Source: Gammaproteobacteria bacterium
Lineage (GTDB): Bacteria; Pseudomonadota; Gammaproteobacteria; Xanthomonadales; SZUA-36
Reading direction: 5' to 3'
Length of the DNA stretch: 57,547 bases
Assembly: GCA_030426265.1 (NCBI GenBank)
Contig: JAUHYP010000018.1
Coordinates: 1 to 57,547 of the forward strand
Positions 27,237 to 35,989 of this stretch are shown here, piece after piece. The notes beneath the pieces are model-generated. The model was not told the origin of the DNA, did no database searches, and saw only the letters and a list, made by a program, of their open reading frames with translations. The translations under genes were made by a program, and so were the position numbers. Positions within the stretch are counted from its first letter, which is position 1. Each line of letters starts with the position of its first letter.

Positions 27237-29153
27237 ATGATCAGCCTGTCCCAAGTCACGCTCCGGCGCGGCCGCCTGGTGTTGTTCCAGGAGGCGGGCC
27301 TGCAGGTGCACGCCGGCCAGCGCATGGGCGTGGTGGGCCGCAACGGCTGCGGCAAGTCCAGCCTGTTCGCCCTGCTGCGCGGCGAGCTCGAGGCCGACGC
27401 CGGCGAAGTGCAGGTGCCCCGGGACGCGGTGATCGCCAGCGTGCGGCAGGAGACGCCCGGCTCGGACCGCTCCGCCCTGGAGACGGTCATCGACGGCGAC
27501 GCGGAATTGCGCGCCACCCTGGACCGGGTGCGCGACCTGGAGGCCGCCGGCCGCACCGCCGAACTGCAACCCCTGGTCGAACAGCTCGAGCACCTGGACG
27601 GCTTCACCGCCGAAACCCGCGCCGGCCGCCTGCTGCACGGCCTGGGCTTCGCCCCTGAGGACCATCACCGGCCCGTGAGCGATTTTTCCGGCGGCTGGCG
27701 CATGCGCCTGAACCTCGCCCAGGCGCTGATGTGCCGCTCCGACATCCTGCTGCTGGACGAGCCCACCAACCACCTGGACCTGCCTGCCATTCTCTGGCTG
27801 GAGCGCTGGCTCAAGCACTATGAGGGCATCGCCCTGGTCATTTCCCATGACCGCGATTTTCTCGACGGCCTGTGCACCCACATCGCGCACATCGAGCGCC
27901 AGCGGGTCGAGAGCTATACCGGCAACTACAGCGCCTTCGAGGAAATGCGGGCCGAACGGCTCTCGCTGCAGCAGGCGCTGTTCGAACGCCAGCAGAAGGA
28001 GATCAAGCACATCCAGTCCTACGTGGACCGGTTTCGCTACAAGGCCAGCAAGGCCAAGCAGGCGCAAAGCCGCCTGAAGATGCTGGAACGCATGGAGCGC
28101 ATCGCCCCGGCCCACGTGGACTCGGAATTCCATTTCAGTTTCCGCGAACCGGAACGCCAGCCACAACAGCTGGCTGTCCTGGAGCACGCCCGGCTGGGCT
28201 ACGGCGATAGCACCGTGCTCGACGGGGTGCGCCTGCAGGTGCTGGCCGGCGATCGCATCGGTCTGCTCGGGGTCAACGGCGCCGGCAAATCCACGCTGGT
28301 GAAGGCCCTGGCGGACGGGGCCACGGTGCTCGACGGCGAGCGCAGCCTCCACACGCATACGCGCCTGGGCTATTTCGCCCAGCACCAGCTGGAACTGCTG
28401 GAGCCCCGCGAGAGCGCCCGCTGGCACGTGGCCCGCACCGATCCGAAGATGACGGAGCAGCAACAGCGCAATTTCCTCGGACGCTTCGGTTTTCCGAACG
28501 ACCGCGTGGACGAACCGGTGGCGCCATTCTCCGGCGGCGAAAAGGCGCGCCTGGTGCTGGCCCTGCTGGTGCTGCGCCGACCCAACCTGCTGCTGCTGGA
28601 CGAGCCCACCAACCACCTGGACCTGGACATGCGCCAGGCCCTGAGCATGGCGCTGATGGACTACGAGGGCGCCCTGGTGGTGATCGCCCACGACCGCCAC
28701 CTGCTGCGCAGCGTCTGCGAGGATCTCTACATCGTCCACGACGGCGGTCTCGAGCACTTCGACGACGATCTCGACCACTACCCGGCCTGGCTGCGCGCAC
28801 GCGAGCGAGACGCCGGCGACGCGGAAGACGGCCCGGAGGAAACGCCCGTCAACGGCAGGAATGCGCGCAAGGCCGAACGCCAGGCCGGCGCGCGCCGCCG
28901 CCAGGCGCTCAAGCCCCTGCAACGACGCGTCGAACGGGTGGAGAAGGAACTGGAATCACAGCGCCGTGAACTCGCGGAGGTCGAGGCTGCCCTCGGTGAC
29001 GCAACGCTCTACGGTCCCGATGGCAAGCCCGCGGAAGTCACACGCCTGTTGGAACGCCAGGGGACCCTGCGCTCGGCGGTCGAGGACGGCGAATGGGCCT
29101 GGCTGGAAGCCTCGGAAGCCCTGGAGACCGCGGAAGCGGAACTGGAGCGCTAG
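27237..29153 (+). CDS. yheS: ABC-F family ATPase YheS-like
   Basis: This 638-aa soluble protein has two ABC domains and no membrane part. Domain 1: Walker A GRNGCGKSS, signature DFSGGWRMRLNLAQ, Walker B LLLDEPTNHLDL. A linker (LQQALFERQQKEIKHIQSYV) follows. Domain 2: GVNGAGKST, FSGGEKARLVLALL, LLLDEPTNHLDLDM. A C-terminal coiled coil (LKPLQRRVERVEKELESQRR) precedes the end. ABC-F proteins act on the ribosome; YheS is the least understood of the E. coli set. The chosen ATG at 27237 gives the family start MISLSQVTLRRG. A TACAAT -10-like element lies 45 bp upstream. Its end overlaps the convergent FAD oxidase gene by 4 bp. Confidence 0.95.
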   Translation: MISLSQVTLRRGRLVLFQEAGLQVHAGQRMGVVGRNGCGKSSLFALLRGELEADAGEVQVPRDAVIASVRQETPGSDRSALETVIDGDAELRATLDRVRDLEAAGRTAELQPLVEQLEHLDGFTAETRAGRLLHGLGFAPEDHHRPVSDFSGGWRMRLNLAQALMCRSDILLLDEPTNHLDLPAILWLERWLKHYEGIALVISHDRDFLDGLCTHIAHIERQRVESYTGNYSAFEEMRAERLSLQQALFERQQKEIKHIQSYVDRFRYKASKAKQAQSRLKMLERMERIAPAHVDSEFHFSFREPERQPQQLAVLEHARLGYGDSTVLDGVRLQVLAGDRIGLLGVNGAGKSTLVKALADGATVLDGERSLHTHTRLGYFAQHQLELLEPRESARWHVARTDPKMTEQQQRNFLGRFGFPNDRVDEPVAPFSGGEKARLVLALLVLRRPNLLLLDEPTNHLDLDMRQALSMALMDYEGALVVIAHDRHLLRSVCEDLYIVHDGGLEHFDDDLDHYPAWLRARERDAGDAEDGPEETPVNGRNARKAERQAGARRRQALKPLQRRVERVEKELESQRRELAEVEAALGDATLYGPDGKPAEVTRLLERQGTLRSAVEDGEWAWLEASEALETAEAELER

Positions 29154-30526
29154 ATCACCTTTCCGGGATTGAGAATCCCCTTCGGATCCAGGGTGGCCTT
29201 GAGGCGACGCAGCGTTTCGATCTCCTCCGGGCTCCGGCTCAGGTGCAGCCAGGGCTTTTTCTCCAGGCCGATGCCGTGCTCGGCCGACACCGAACCGCCG
29301 ATGGCCTGCAAGGGGCCGTAAATGGCCTCCTCCACCTTGTGCCGGGTTTCGTCGGAGTCATCACCCACGGACACCACGATGTGCAGATTGCCGTCGCCCA
29401 GGTGGCCGAACACCCAGGTCTGGTTGTCCGGGAAGGCCGCGTCGATTCGGCGGCGGACCTGCGACAGGTAGTCCTGCATATCGGCGATGCGCAGGCTCAC
29501 GTCGAACGTGATCGGCGGGCCGGCATCGTGGGTGCGTTCCACGGCATCACGCAGGGCCCACAGCGCCTCGCGTTCACGCCCGGAATTGGCGATCACCGCA
29601 TCCACCGCCAGGCCCGATTCCAGGGCCGCACCCATCACCGTCTCGAAATGCTCCGGATCCGCTTCTTCGTTGCCACCCAGGGCTTCCAGCAACACGTAGT
29701 GGCCATGATCGCGCCCGAGCGGCGGTGTCACCCCCAGCTCCGGTGCGGTGACCAGCCGGAAGTAATCCCGCCACATCACCTCGAAGGCGCTGAGCGTACC
29801 GCCCAGCCCCCGGTCGGCGTGGCGCAGGAGCTGAATCACGTCGTCCAGCGATTCCACAGCGAGTAACGCCGTGCAGCAGCTTGCAGGCCGCTCCCGCAGC
29901 CGCAGCACGGCGCGGGTGATCACGCCCAGGGTGCCTTCCGAGCCGATGAACAGCTGTTTGAGGTCCAGCGCGGCATTGTTCTTGAGCATGTGGTTCATGG
30001 ACGACAGCACGGTGCCGTCGGCCAGCACGGCTTCCACGCCGAGGACCTGTTCCCGCGCCATGCCGTAGCGGATGACCCGGTTGCCGCCGGCATTGGTGGC
30101 CAGGTTACCGCCGATGGTGCAACTGCCACGGGCGCCGAGGTCCAGCGTGAACTCGAGCCCTGCTTCCAGGGCGGCCTCCTGCACGGCCTGCAGGCGCACG
30201 CCGGCCTGGACGGTCATCGTGCGACCGGTCTCGTCCAGGTCCTCGATGGCGTTCATGCGCTCGGTGGACAACACCAGGTCGCCGGGACGCGTCAGCGCGC
30301 CGCCGACCAGGCCCGTCAGCCCGCCGTGGGTGACCACGGCCTGGCCCTGTTCATGGCACGAGGCGAGGATGCGTGAGACGGACTGCGTGTCGCGTGGACG
30401 CACGATGGCGTCGGCCGCGATGGGGTCCGGGTTCCAGATGCCGGCGGCTCGGGCGCGGACCGACTCACCTTCGAGCAGCCCGCCCTCCCCGGCCAGCGCC
30501 GAGAGTTCGCTGAGGGAGACTTTCAC
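29150..30526 (-). CDS. FAD-binding 2-hydroxyacid oxidoreductase (GlcD/D-2-hydroxyglutarate dehydrogenase type)
   Basis: This 458-aa protein contains an FAD_binding_4 domain (about 35-215; VTHGGLTGLVGGA, GARGSCTIGGNLATNAGG, KQLFIGSEGTLGVITRAVLR) and an FAD-oxidase C-terminal domain ending SAEHGIGLEKKPWL and LDPKGILNPGKVI. The motif GHLGDGNLHIVVSV carries the metal/substrate histidines of this family. Members oxidise D-lactate, glycolate or D-2-hydroxyglutarate; sequence alone does not choose between them. The ATG overlaps the upstream MscS gene stop by 4 bp. It is the last of three overlapping minus-strand genes. A D-2-hydroxyacid dehydrogenase lies 4.4 kb away, but no direct link is implied. 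Confidence 0.9.
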   Translation of the reverse strand: MKVSLSELSALAGEGGLLEGESVRARAAGIWNPDPIAADAIVRPRDTQSVSRILASCHEQGQAVVTHGGLTGLVGGALTRPGDLVLSTERMNAIEDLDETGRTMTVQAGVRLQAVQEAALEAGLEFTLDLGARGSCTIGGNLATNAGGNRVIRYGMAREQVLGVEAVLADGTVLSSMNHMLKNNAALDLKQLFIGSEGTLGVITRAVLRLRERPASCCTALLAVESLDDVIQLLRHADRGLGGTLSAFEVMWRDYFRLVTAPELGVTPPLGRDHGHYVLLEALGGNEEADPEHFETVMGAALESGLAVDAVIANSGREREALWALRDAVERTHDAGPPITFDVSLRIADMQDYLSQVRRRIDAAFPDNQTWVFGHLGDGNLHIVVSVGDDSDETRHKVEEAIYGPLQAIGGSVSAEHGIGLEKKPWLHLSRSPEEIETLRRLKATLDPKGILNPGKVI

Positions 30527-31893
30527 GTCGTGCCCGTGGCGCCCCCGTCCTCACGACCGCCGTTCCCGGTTTCCGGAGGTGGCTGGTGGCGGACGGCCCG
30601 GGACACCTGGCCGGCTTCTTCGGGCGGCAGGTTCGCCGGCACCGTGCTGTCACTCCCGTCACGCTCGGCCTGGTAGCGCGGCGACAGGATCTCGATCCCG
30701 GCGTCGCGAAATGCATCCTGGATGTTGGCGTGCATGTCGGAGGCGATCCGCGCCTTGGCGTTGGGCTTGCGCGTGTAAGCGTTCAATTCGTAGGCCACGT
30801 AGAAGTCGTCCAGGCTGGTCTGAAGCACGAAGGGCGCCGGCTCGTCGAGAATATCGGCCGTCCGGCTCGCCGCCGCGGTCAGCAACTGGTGCACCCGTGG
30901 CCAGGGAATATCGTAACCGATGGTCACCGTGGTATGCAGCAGCACGCCCTCCCCGCTGGCCTGGGCGCTGAAGTTCACGATGTGGTCGTTCATGACCATC
31001 GCGTTGGGGATGGCCACGTCTTCGTTCTTGTTCGTCCGCAGGCGTACCACGAAGGCGCTGCGCTCGACGATGTCGCCCTCGGTGTCGGCGATGCGCACCC
31101 GGTCGCCGATCTTGAAGGCGCGGGTGTAGGTGATCACGATGCCCGCCATGATGTTGGCCACCACCGAGGTGGACCCCAGGGACACCAGCAGGCCGAAGAA
31201 GATCGACAGGCCCTGGAAGGCCGGGCTGCTGGAGCCTGGCAGGTAGGGAAAGATGATCACCAGCGTGATGGCGATGAGCAGGACCTTCGCCAGGCCGAAA
31301 CTGGTCTCCGCCCACTCGGGAAAGAATCCCGGCAGGCGGATCCGCTGCAGGCGGATGCCCTCGAAGAAGGCGTGCACCATCCGGATCACCAGCCGCGCGA
31401 TCAGCACGACCACGAAGATGATCGCCAGGTTGGGCAGGTAGGCCAGGATGGCGCCGACGATCTGCGTGACCAGGGTGCCGACGAAGCTGAAGACGTACAG
31501 GGCCACTTCGCGTGACCAGGTGAACTGGCTGAACACCAGGTTCAGCCAGGCCAGGAAGAGCAGGAGGCGCACCGCCAGCCAGGCGTAGTTGACGGCCTTG
31601 TGGCCGAAACGGGCGATCTCCCGCTCGGAGAAGATCTGCTGGTCCTGGAACCGCACGGCCTTGATGCCGCGGTCTTCGGCGTCGATCCAGCGATGAATCG
31701 CCTTGCGCCAATGGTCCAGCAGCTTCCAGGCGACCCACACGCCCAGCGTGGACAGGGCCACCACCAGGGCCGCGGCCACCCAGAAGGTCAGGTTTCCGTC
31801 ACCCAGCCAGGGGGACAGCCATTGGCGCAGGGTGTCAGGGTCGAGGTCCAAGGCGCTGTCCACTGCTTCGATTCGGGAACCAGTATAGGTCAA
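30523..31893 (-). CDS. MscS-family mechanosensitive channel
   Basis: This 456-aa membrane protein has an N-terminal helix at about 37-60 and further helices around 100-120, 130-155 and 185-215. The pore helix region is FGLLVSLGSTSVVANIMAGI, followed by the MscS beta domain GDRVRIADTEGDIVERSAFV and VAIPNAMVM. The C-terminal tail is hydrophilic and Pro/Gly-rich. It lacks the cyclic-nucleotide domain of the channel at 25038. The TTYTRAFKIGDRV-type segment is typical of the larger MscS relatives. Both ends overlap neighbours by 4 bp (symporter upstream, FAD oxidase downstream), so the three are very likely one transcript. Confidence 0.92.
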   Translation of the reverse strand: MTYTGSRIEAVDSALDLDPDTLRQWLSPWLGDGNLTFWVAAALVVALSTLGVWVAWKLLDHWRKAIHRWIDAEDRGIKAVRFQDQQIFSEREIARFGHKAVNYAWLAVRLLLFLAWLNLVFSQFTWSREVALYVFSFVGTLVTQIVGAILAYLPNLAIIFVVVLIARLVIRMVHAFFEGIRLQRIRLPGFFPEWAETSFGLAKVLLIAITLVIIFPYLPGSSSPAFQGLSIFFGLLVSLGSTSVVANIMAGIVITYTRAFKIGDRVRIADTEGDIVERSAFVVRLRTNKNEDVAIPNAMVMNDHIVNFSAQASGEGVLLHTTVTIGYDIPWPRVHQLLTAAASRTADILDEPAPFVLQTSLDDFYVAYELNAYTRKPNAKARIASDMHANIQDAFRDAGIEILSPRYQAERDGSDSTVPANLPPEEAGQVSRAVRHQPPPETGNGGREDGGATGTT

Positions 31894-33299
31894 GGCTTCG
31901 CCGGCCGACGGCTCGAGGCCCAGAGCACGCCCAGCGCGGCGAAGAACGGCGCAACCCGCTCGAGTACGTCACCCGGTGTGTCCGGCAGCAGGTAGAAAGC
32001 AATGGACAGGATGAAGCCGGTCCATACCGAGGCCAGGACGCCGGCCGGTCGCAGCCCAACCCCGGCCAGGCGCAGGAACACCACCGGGCCGAAGGCCGCG
32101 CCCAGGGCGTTCCAGGCGAACAGCACCCGGCTGAAGATGGCCTCGGGCAGATACAGGGCCACCAGCACGGCCAGGACCACCAGCGCCAGCACCGCCAGTC
32201 GCGACACCAGCATTCGCCGGCGCTCACCGCCCAGGCCCAGGTCGTGGGCCAGCGCCGAGGCCGCCACCAGCAACTGGCTGTCGGCCGTGGACATGATGGC
32301 CGAGAGCACGGCGGCCAGCAGGACGCCCGCGAGGACCGGCGGAAACAGGGAACCCGTCAGGGTGAAAAACACGGTTTCGGGATTCTCGAGCCCCGCGTGA
32401 AGAATCCGCCCGGCCAACCCCACGAAGCACATGCCCGCGAACACCAGCAGGTACCAGGCGATGGTGATGAGGCGAGCGTTCAGCAACGCCCGCTCATCGC
32501 GCAGCGCCATGAAGCGAACCAGCAGGTGCGGCTGGCCGTAGGTGCCGAAACCGATGCCCAGGCTGCCGACGACCACGCCGATCGCCACCAGCCCCACCGC
32601 GCCCCCGGTCCAGTCCATCTGCTCGGGGGTGCTGGCGGCGCGCAGGCCTTCGACGAAACCCGCCGGACCGCCCACGGCCACCAGGGCCACGGCCGGGAGC
32701 AGCAAGGCCGTGAAGGCCATCAGCAGGCCCTGGACGGTGTCGGTGACGCTCACGGCCCAGAAGCCACCCAGCAGGGTGTAGACCCCGATGATGACCGCCC
32801 CGAGGATCACGCTTTCGGTCATGCCCATGCCGAAGGTGCTGGAGAAGGTGTTGCCGGCGCCCTGGAACTGCGCCGCGACATAGACCGCGAAGGTCGCGAT
32901 CACGATCAGGGAGCCGGACACCACGATGGCGTTCCGAAGCCGGCCCGATGACGCCTGGGCGAGAAAGTCCGTCAGCGTGAGCTGGTCGTGCGCGCGGCTG
33001 TGCGCCATCAGGCGGGGGCCGATCCAGAACCAGGCCACCAGCATGCCGCTGATCGATCCCAGCGCGATCCATACCACCCGCAGACCCAGGGCGTAGGCCG
33101 CTCCGCTCAGCCCCAGCAGCGTCCAGGCCGACGAGGCGCTGGAGGCGTAGCTGATGGCGGCGGTCAAGGCGCCGAGGCGACGGCCGCCCAGGAAGAAGTC
33201 CGCTTCGTCCCGGGTCCGTCGGCTCGCCCACAGGCCGATCCCGATGAGCAGGAACTTGTAGGCGACGAGCGTCACGATGACGACGGTGGTCTTGTCCAC
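31890..33299 (-). CDS. Sodium:solute symporter (SSS family, PutP-like)
   Basis: This protein of about 469 aa has some 13 hydrophobic helices. The N-terminus VVIVTLVAYKFLLIGIGLWA is followed by FFLGGRRLGALTAAISYAS, SSAWTLLGLSGAAYALGL and the family's core helices (SLGIGFGTYGQPHLLVRFMA; LLAAVLSAIMSTADSQLLVA). The last motif is the sodium-binding TM8 segment. PutP takes up proline; the substrate here is not provable. I prefer GTG at 33299 because it gives a normal N-terminus; a TTG at 33341 would add 14 residues and abut the divergent gene. Its end overlaps mscS by 4 bp, so solute uptake and osmotic release may be co-expressed. Confidence 0.9.
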   Translation of the reverse strand: MDKTTVVIVTLVAYKFLLIGIGLWASRRTRDEADFFLGGRRLGALTAAISYASSASSAWTLLGLSGAAYALGLRVVWIALGSISGMLVAWFWIGPRLMAHSRAHDQLTLTDFLAQASSGRLRNAIVVSGSLIVIATFAVYVAAQFQGAGNTFSSTFGMGMTESVILGAVIIGVYTLLGGFWAVSVTDTVQGLLMAFTALLLPAVALVAVGGPAGFVEGLRAASTPEQMDWTGGAVGLVAIGVVVGSLGIGFGTYGQPHLLVRFMALRDERALLNARLITIAWYLLVFAGMCFVGLAGRILHAGLENPETVFFTLTGSLFPPVLAGVLLAAVLSAIMSTADSQLLVAASALAHDLGLGGERRRMLVSRLAVLALVVLAVLVALYLPEAIFSRVLFAWNALGAAFGPVVFLRLAGVGLRPAGVLASVWTGFILSIAFYLLPDTPGDVLERVAPFFAALGVLWASSRRPAKP

Positions 33300-33340
33300 G
33301 GCGGGCCCCGATTCGTTCTTGTTGAAACGATTGTTGCACA

Positions 33341-34915
33341 ATGGACGGATTCGAGATTCGAGGCCTTCCCGTGAGCACCCCCAACGACATCCAATCCCAG
33401 TTTCTCGTCGCCCGCCAGGCCTACGCCGCCGGCCGGTTCGACGACGTCATCGTCGGCTGCAACCGGCTGATTCGGCAGACGGGCCCGCGCGAGGAAATTC
33501 TCAACCTGATGGCCGTCGCCCTGCTTGCCCAGGGGCGCGCGCTGGAAGCCGCCCGGACGCTGTCGAAAGCACTGGAGCGCAATTCACGCTCCACCGGCCT
33601 GCTGCTGAACGCCGCGCGTGTCGACCTGGTGCTTGCCGACCGCCGCGCCGCCAAGCGCCATGCCCTGGAGGCCGTTCGGCACGGCCGCAACGACCCCCGG
33701 GTGCTGTACCAGGCCGCGATTTTCTGCCGCCAGTGCGGCGACTACGACCAGGCCCTGCGCCTGGCGCGCGCCTGCCAGTCGCTGGCGCCGAAGCTCGCCG
33801 AGGCCCATCACCTGGAAGGCTCCATGCACCTGGACCGTGGCGACACCGAGGCCGCCCGTGCGGCGCTGGACGCTGCCTTGCAGGCGCAACCCGGTTTCGC
33901 CCGGGCCCTCGCCGACCTGGCGAGCCTGCACGGCGACCTGTCCGAACAGCCCGATGTGCGCGACCGGCTCGAGCAGGTTGCGCTCAATGGCCCCTCGGCC
34001 TGGGATCGCTCGTCGGCGCTCTTCGCCCTGGCGGGCGCGCGCCACAAGGCGGGTCAGTTCGAGTCCGCGGCGGAAACCTACCGGCGCGCCAACAGGGAAG
34101 GCGCCTCCGTACGTCCTTTCGATCTTTCCGGCTGGGAACGCAAGCAGGAAGAAACCCTGGCGCAATGGGCGGAACTCACGCCCCGCGGGGCGCCGGGCCA
34201 GGGGGAAGGTGCGCGACTCGTGTTCCTGGTCGGCATGCCCCGTTCCGGGACCAGCCTGTGCGAACAGGTCCTGGCCGCGCACCCGGACGTGCTGGCCTGC
34301 GGAGAGCTGACCACCATGGACGCCATCGAAAAGCACAGTCCCGACAAGGCCACGCTGGAGGACCGCCGGCGTCGCTACCTGGCCGCCCTGCCCCCGGACC
34401 ACGCCGGCAAGCGCCTGGTCACGGACAAGCTACCCATGAACTTCGAGCGCGTCGGCCTGATCCATGAGCTGTTCCCGGGGGCGCGCTTCATCCACTGCCG
34501 TCGCCACCCTCTGGACACCATCCTGTCCTGCTACCAGCAGGACTTCCAGGGCGGGGTGCAGTGGGCTTTCGACCTGGACGCGATCACGCGCGTCCATCTC
34601 GCCCAGCACCGGCTGATGACGCACTGGGCGGAGCGCCTGCCCGATCACGTTCTGGCCGTCGATTACGAGGCGCTGGTCGAGGACCTGGAAAAGGAAGCCG
34701 GGAGACTGTCTGACTTTCTCGGGCTGGAACGCACCGCCGACATGCTCGCCCCGCACCAAAACGAGCGCACGGTACAAACCGCCAGCCGCCAGCAGGTGCG
34801 CCAGCCCGTGTACCGGGATTCGGTGGAGAAATGGCGGCCCTACGCCGACCTGCTGGCAGGTTCGAAATCCCGGCTCGAGGAGGCCGGCATTCTGCAGAGT
34901 GAGATGACCCCATGA
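33341..34915 (+). CDS. TPR-containing sulfotransferase
   Basis: This 524-aa protein has tetratricopeptide-like repeats at about 20-270 (FDDVIVGCNRLIRQ, AARTLSKALERNSRS, DYDQALRLARACQS, DTEAARAALDAALQAQPGFA). A sulfotransferase domain follows. The PAPS 5'-phosphosulfate loop is VGMPRSGTSL at about 297-306, and the 3'-phosphate loop is RFIHCRRHPLDTILSCY at about 381-397. A C-terminal helix carries DSVEKWRPYADLL, typical of this family. Such proteins sulfate unknown protein or glycan acceptors. GTG at 33371 is an alternative start. The stop overlaps the next gene by 4 bp. No signal peptide is present, so it probably acts in the cytoplasm. Confidence 0.88.
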   Translation: MDGFEIRGLPVSTPNDIQSQFLVARQAYAAGRFDDVIVGCNRLIRQTGPREEILNLMAVALLAQGRALEAARTLSKALERNSRSTGLLLNAARVDLVLADRRAAKRHALEAVRHGRNDPRVLYQAAIFCRQCGDYDQALRLARACQSLAPKLAEAHHLEGSMHLDRGDTEAARAALDAALQAQPGFARALADLASLHGDLSEQPDVRDRLEQVALNGPSAWDRSSALFALAGARHKAGQFESAAETYRRANREGASVRPFDLSGWERKQEETLAQWAELTPRGAPGQGEGARLVFLVGMPRSGTSLCEQVLAAHPDVLACGELTTMDAIEKHSPDKATLEDRRRRYLAALPPDHAGKRLVTDKLPMNFERVGLIHELFPGARFIHCRRHPLDTILSCYQQDFQGGVQWAFDLDAITRVHLAQHRLMTHWAERLPDHVLAVDYEALVEDLEKEAGRLSDFLGLERTADMLAPHQNERTVQTASRQQVRQPVYRDSVEKWRPYADLLAGSKSRLEEAGILQSEMTP

Positions 34916-35910
34916 AAATGCTGTTCTACAGCGCGCGTCCCTACGACCGCGAGTCGATGGATGCCGTGGCCGCGTCGCATGGCCACGAGTTCGACTACGT
35001 CGAAGCCGGACTCAGCCTCGAGACCACGGTGCTGGCCAAGGGCTACACGGCCGTGTGCGGCTTCGTGAACGACCGTTTCGACGCCGCCGTGCTCGAGCAA
35101 CTCTCACAGGGGGGCGTGGGCCTGGTCAGCCTGAGATGCACGGGGTTCAACAATGTCGACCTCGAAGCGGCGCGCAAGCTTGGCATGCAGGTCGCTCGGG
35201 TCGCCGAGTATTCCCCCTACTCCGTGGCCGAATTCACGGTCAGCCTGATCCAGGTGCTCAACCGGAAACTGCACAAGGCTTACATCCGCGCCCGCGAGGA
35301 TCACTTTCTGCTGGACGGACTGCTGGGGTTCGACCTCCACGGCAAGACCGTCGGCATTTGCGGCACGGGCAAGATCGGCGCGGTGCTGGCGCGCATTCTC
35401 GACGGCTTCGGCTGCCGCCTGCTCGGCCACGACCTGGCGCCCAATGACGCCTGTGTGAGACTCGGAATGCGCTACACCGGTCTCGACGACCTGCTGGCGC
35501 AATCCGACATCGTCAGCCTTCACGTACCCCTGGTTCCGGACACCCACCACATGATCAACGCCGAGTCCCTGGCGCGGATGAAGCCCGGCGCGTTCCTGAT
35601 CAACACCAGCCGCGGCGCCCTGGTCGACACACGCGCCCTGATCGAGGCGCTCAAGTCGGGGCACCTCGGAGGCGCCGCCCTGGACGTTTACGAGGAGGAA
35701 AGCGGCATCTTTTTCCAGGACCACATGGGCGAGGTGATGAAGGACGACGTGTTCGCCCGCCTGCTCAGTTTCCCCAACGTGGTCGTCACGGGACACCAGG
35801 GCTATTTCACCCGCGAGGCCCTGGCGGACATCGCCGCGGCGACGGTCGCCAATCTCGATGACTACGCGGACGGCAGGACCAACGCCAACTGGCTGACGAC
35901 GACGGACTGA
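34912..35910 (+). CDS. ldhA: D-2-hydroxyacid dehydrogenase (LdhA-type)
   Basis: This 332-aa NAD-dependent enzyme closely follows fermentative D-lactate dehydrogenases. SLRCTGFNNVDLEAARKLG contains the substrate Arg region. The Rossmann motif is GKTVGICGTGKIG at about 143-155. INTSRGALVDTRALI follows, and the catalytic Glu/His region is EEESGIFF then VVTGHQGYFTREAL. It reduces pyruvate to D-lactate or a related 2-oxoacid. The N-terminus MKMLFYSARPYD is typical. Its ATG overlaps the sulfotransferase stop (ATGA), an unexpected pairing. Specificity for lactate is likely but not certain. Confidence 0.9.
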   Translation: MKMLFYSARPYDRESMDAVAASHGHEFDYVEAGLSLETTVLAKGYTAVCGFVNDRFDAAVLEQLSQGGVGLVSLRCTGFNNVDLEAARKLGMQVARVAEYSPYSVAEFTVSLIQVLNRKLHKAYIRAREDHFLLDGLLGFDLHGKTVGICGTGKIGAVLARILDGFGCRLLGHDLAPNDACVRLGMRYTGLDDLLAQSDIVSLHVPLVPDTHHMINAESLARMKPGAFLINTSRGALVDTRALIEALKSGHLGGAALDVYEEESGIFFQDHMGEVMKDDVFARLLSFPNVVVTGHQGYFTREALADIAAATVANLDDYADGRTNANWLTTTD

Positions 35911-35989
35911 AGAGCACGCGCCTTCACGCCCACGGCGACCGCCGGACTGGTAAAATGCGCGTCATCTACAACGCCTCGGGGGGAATCCG

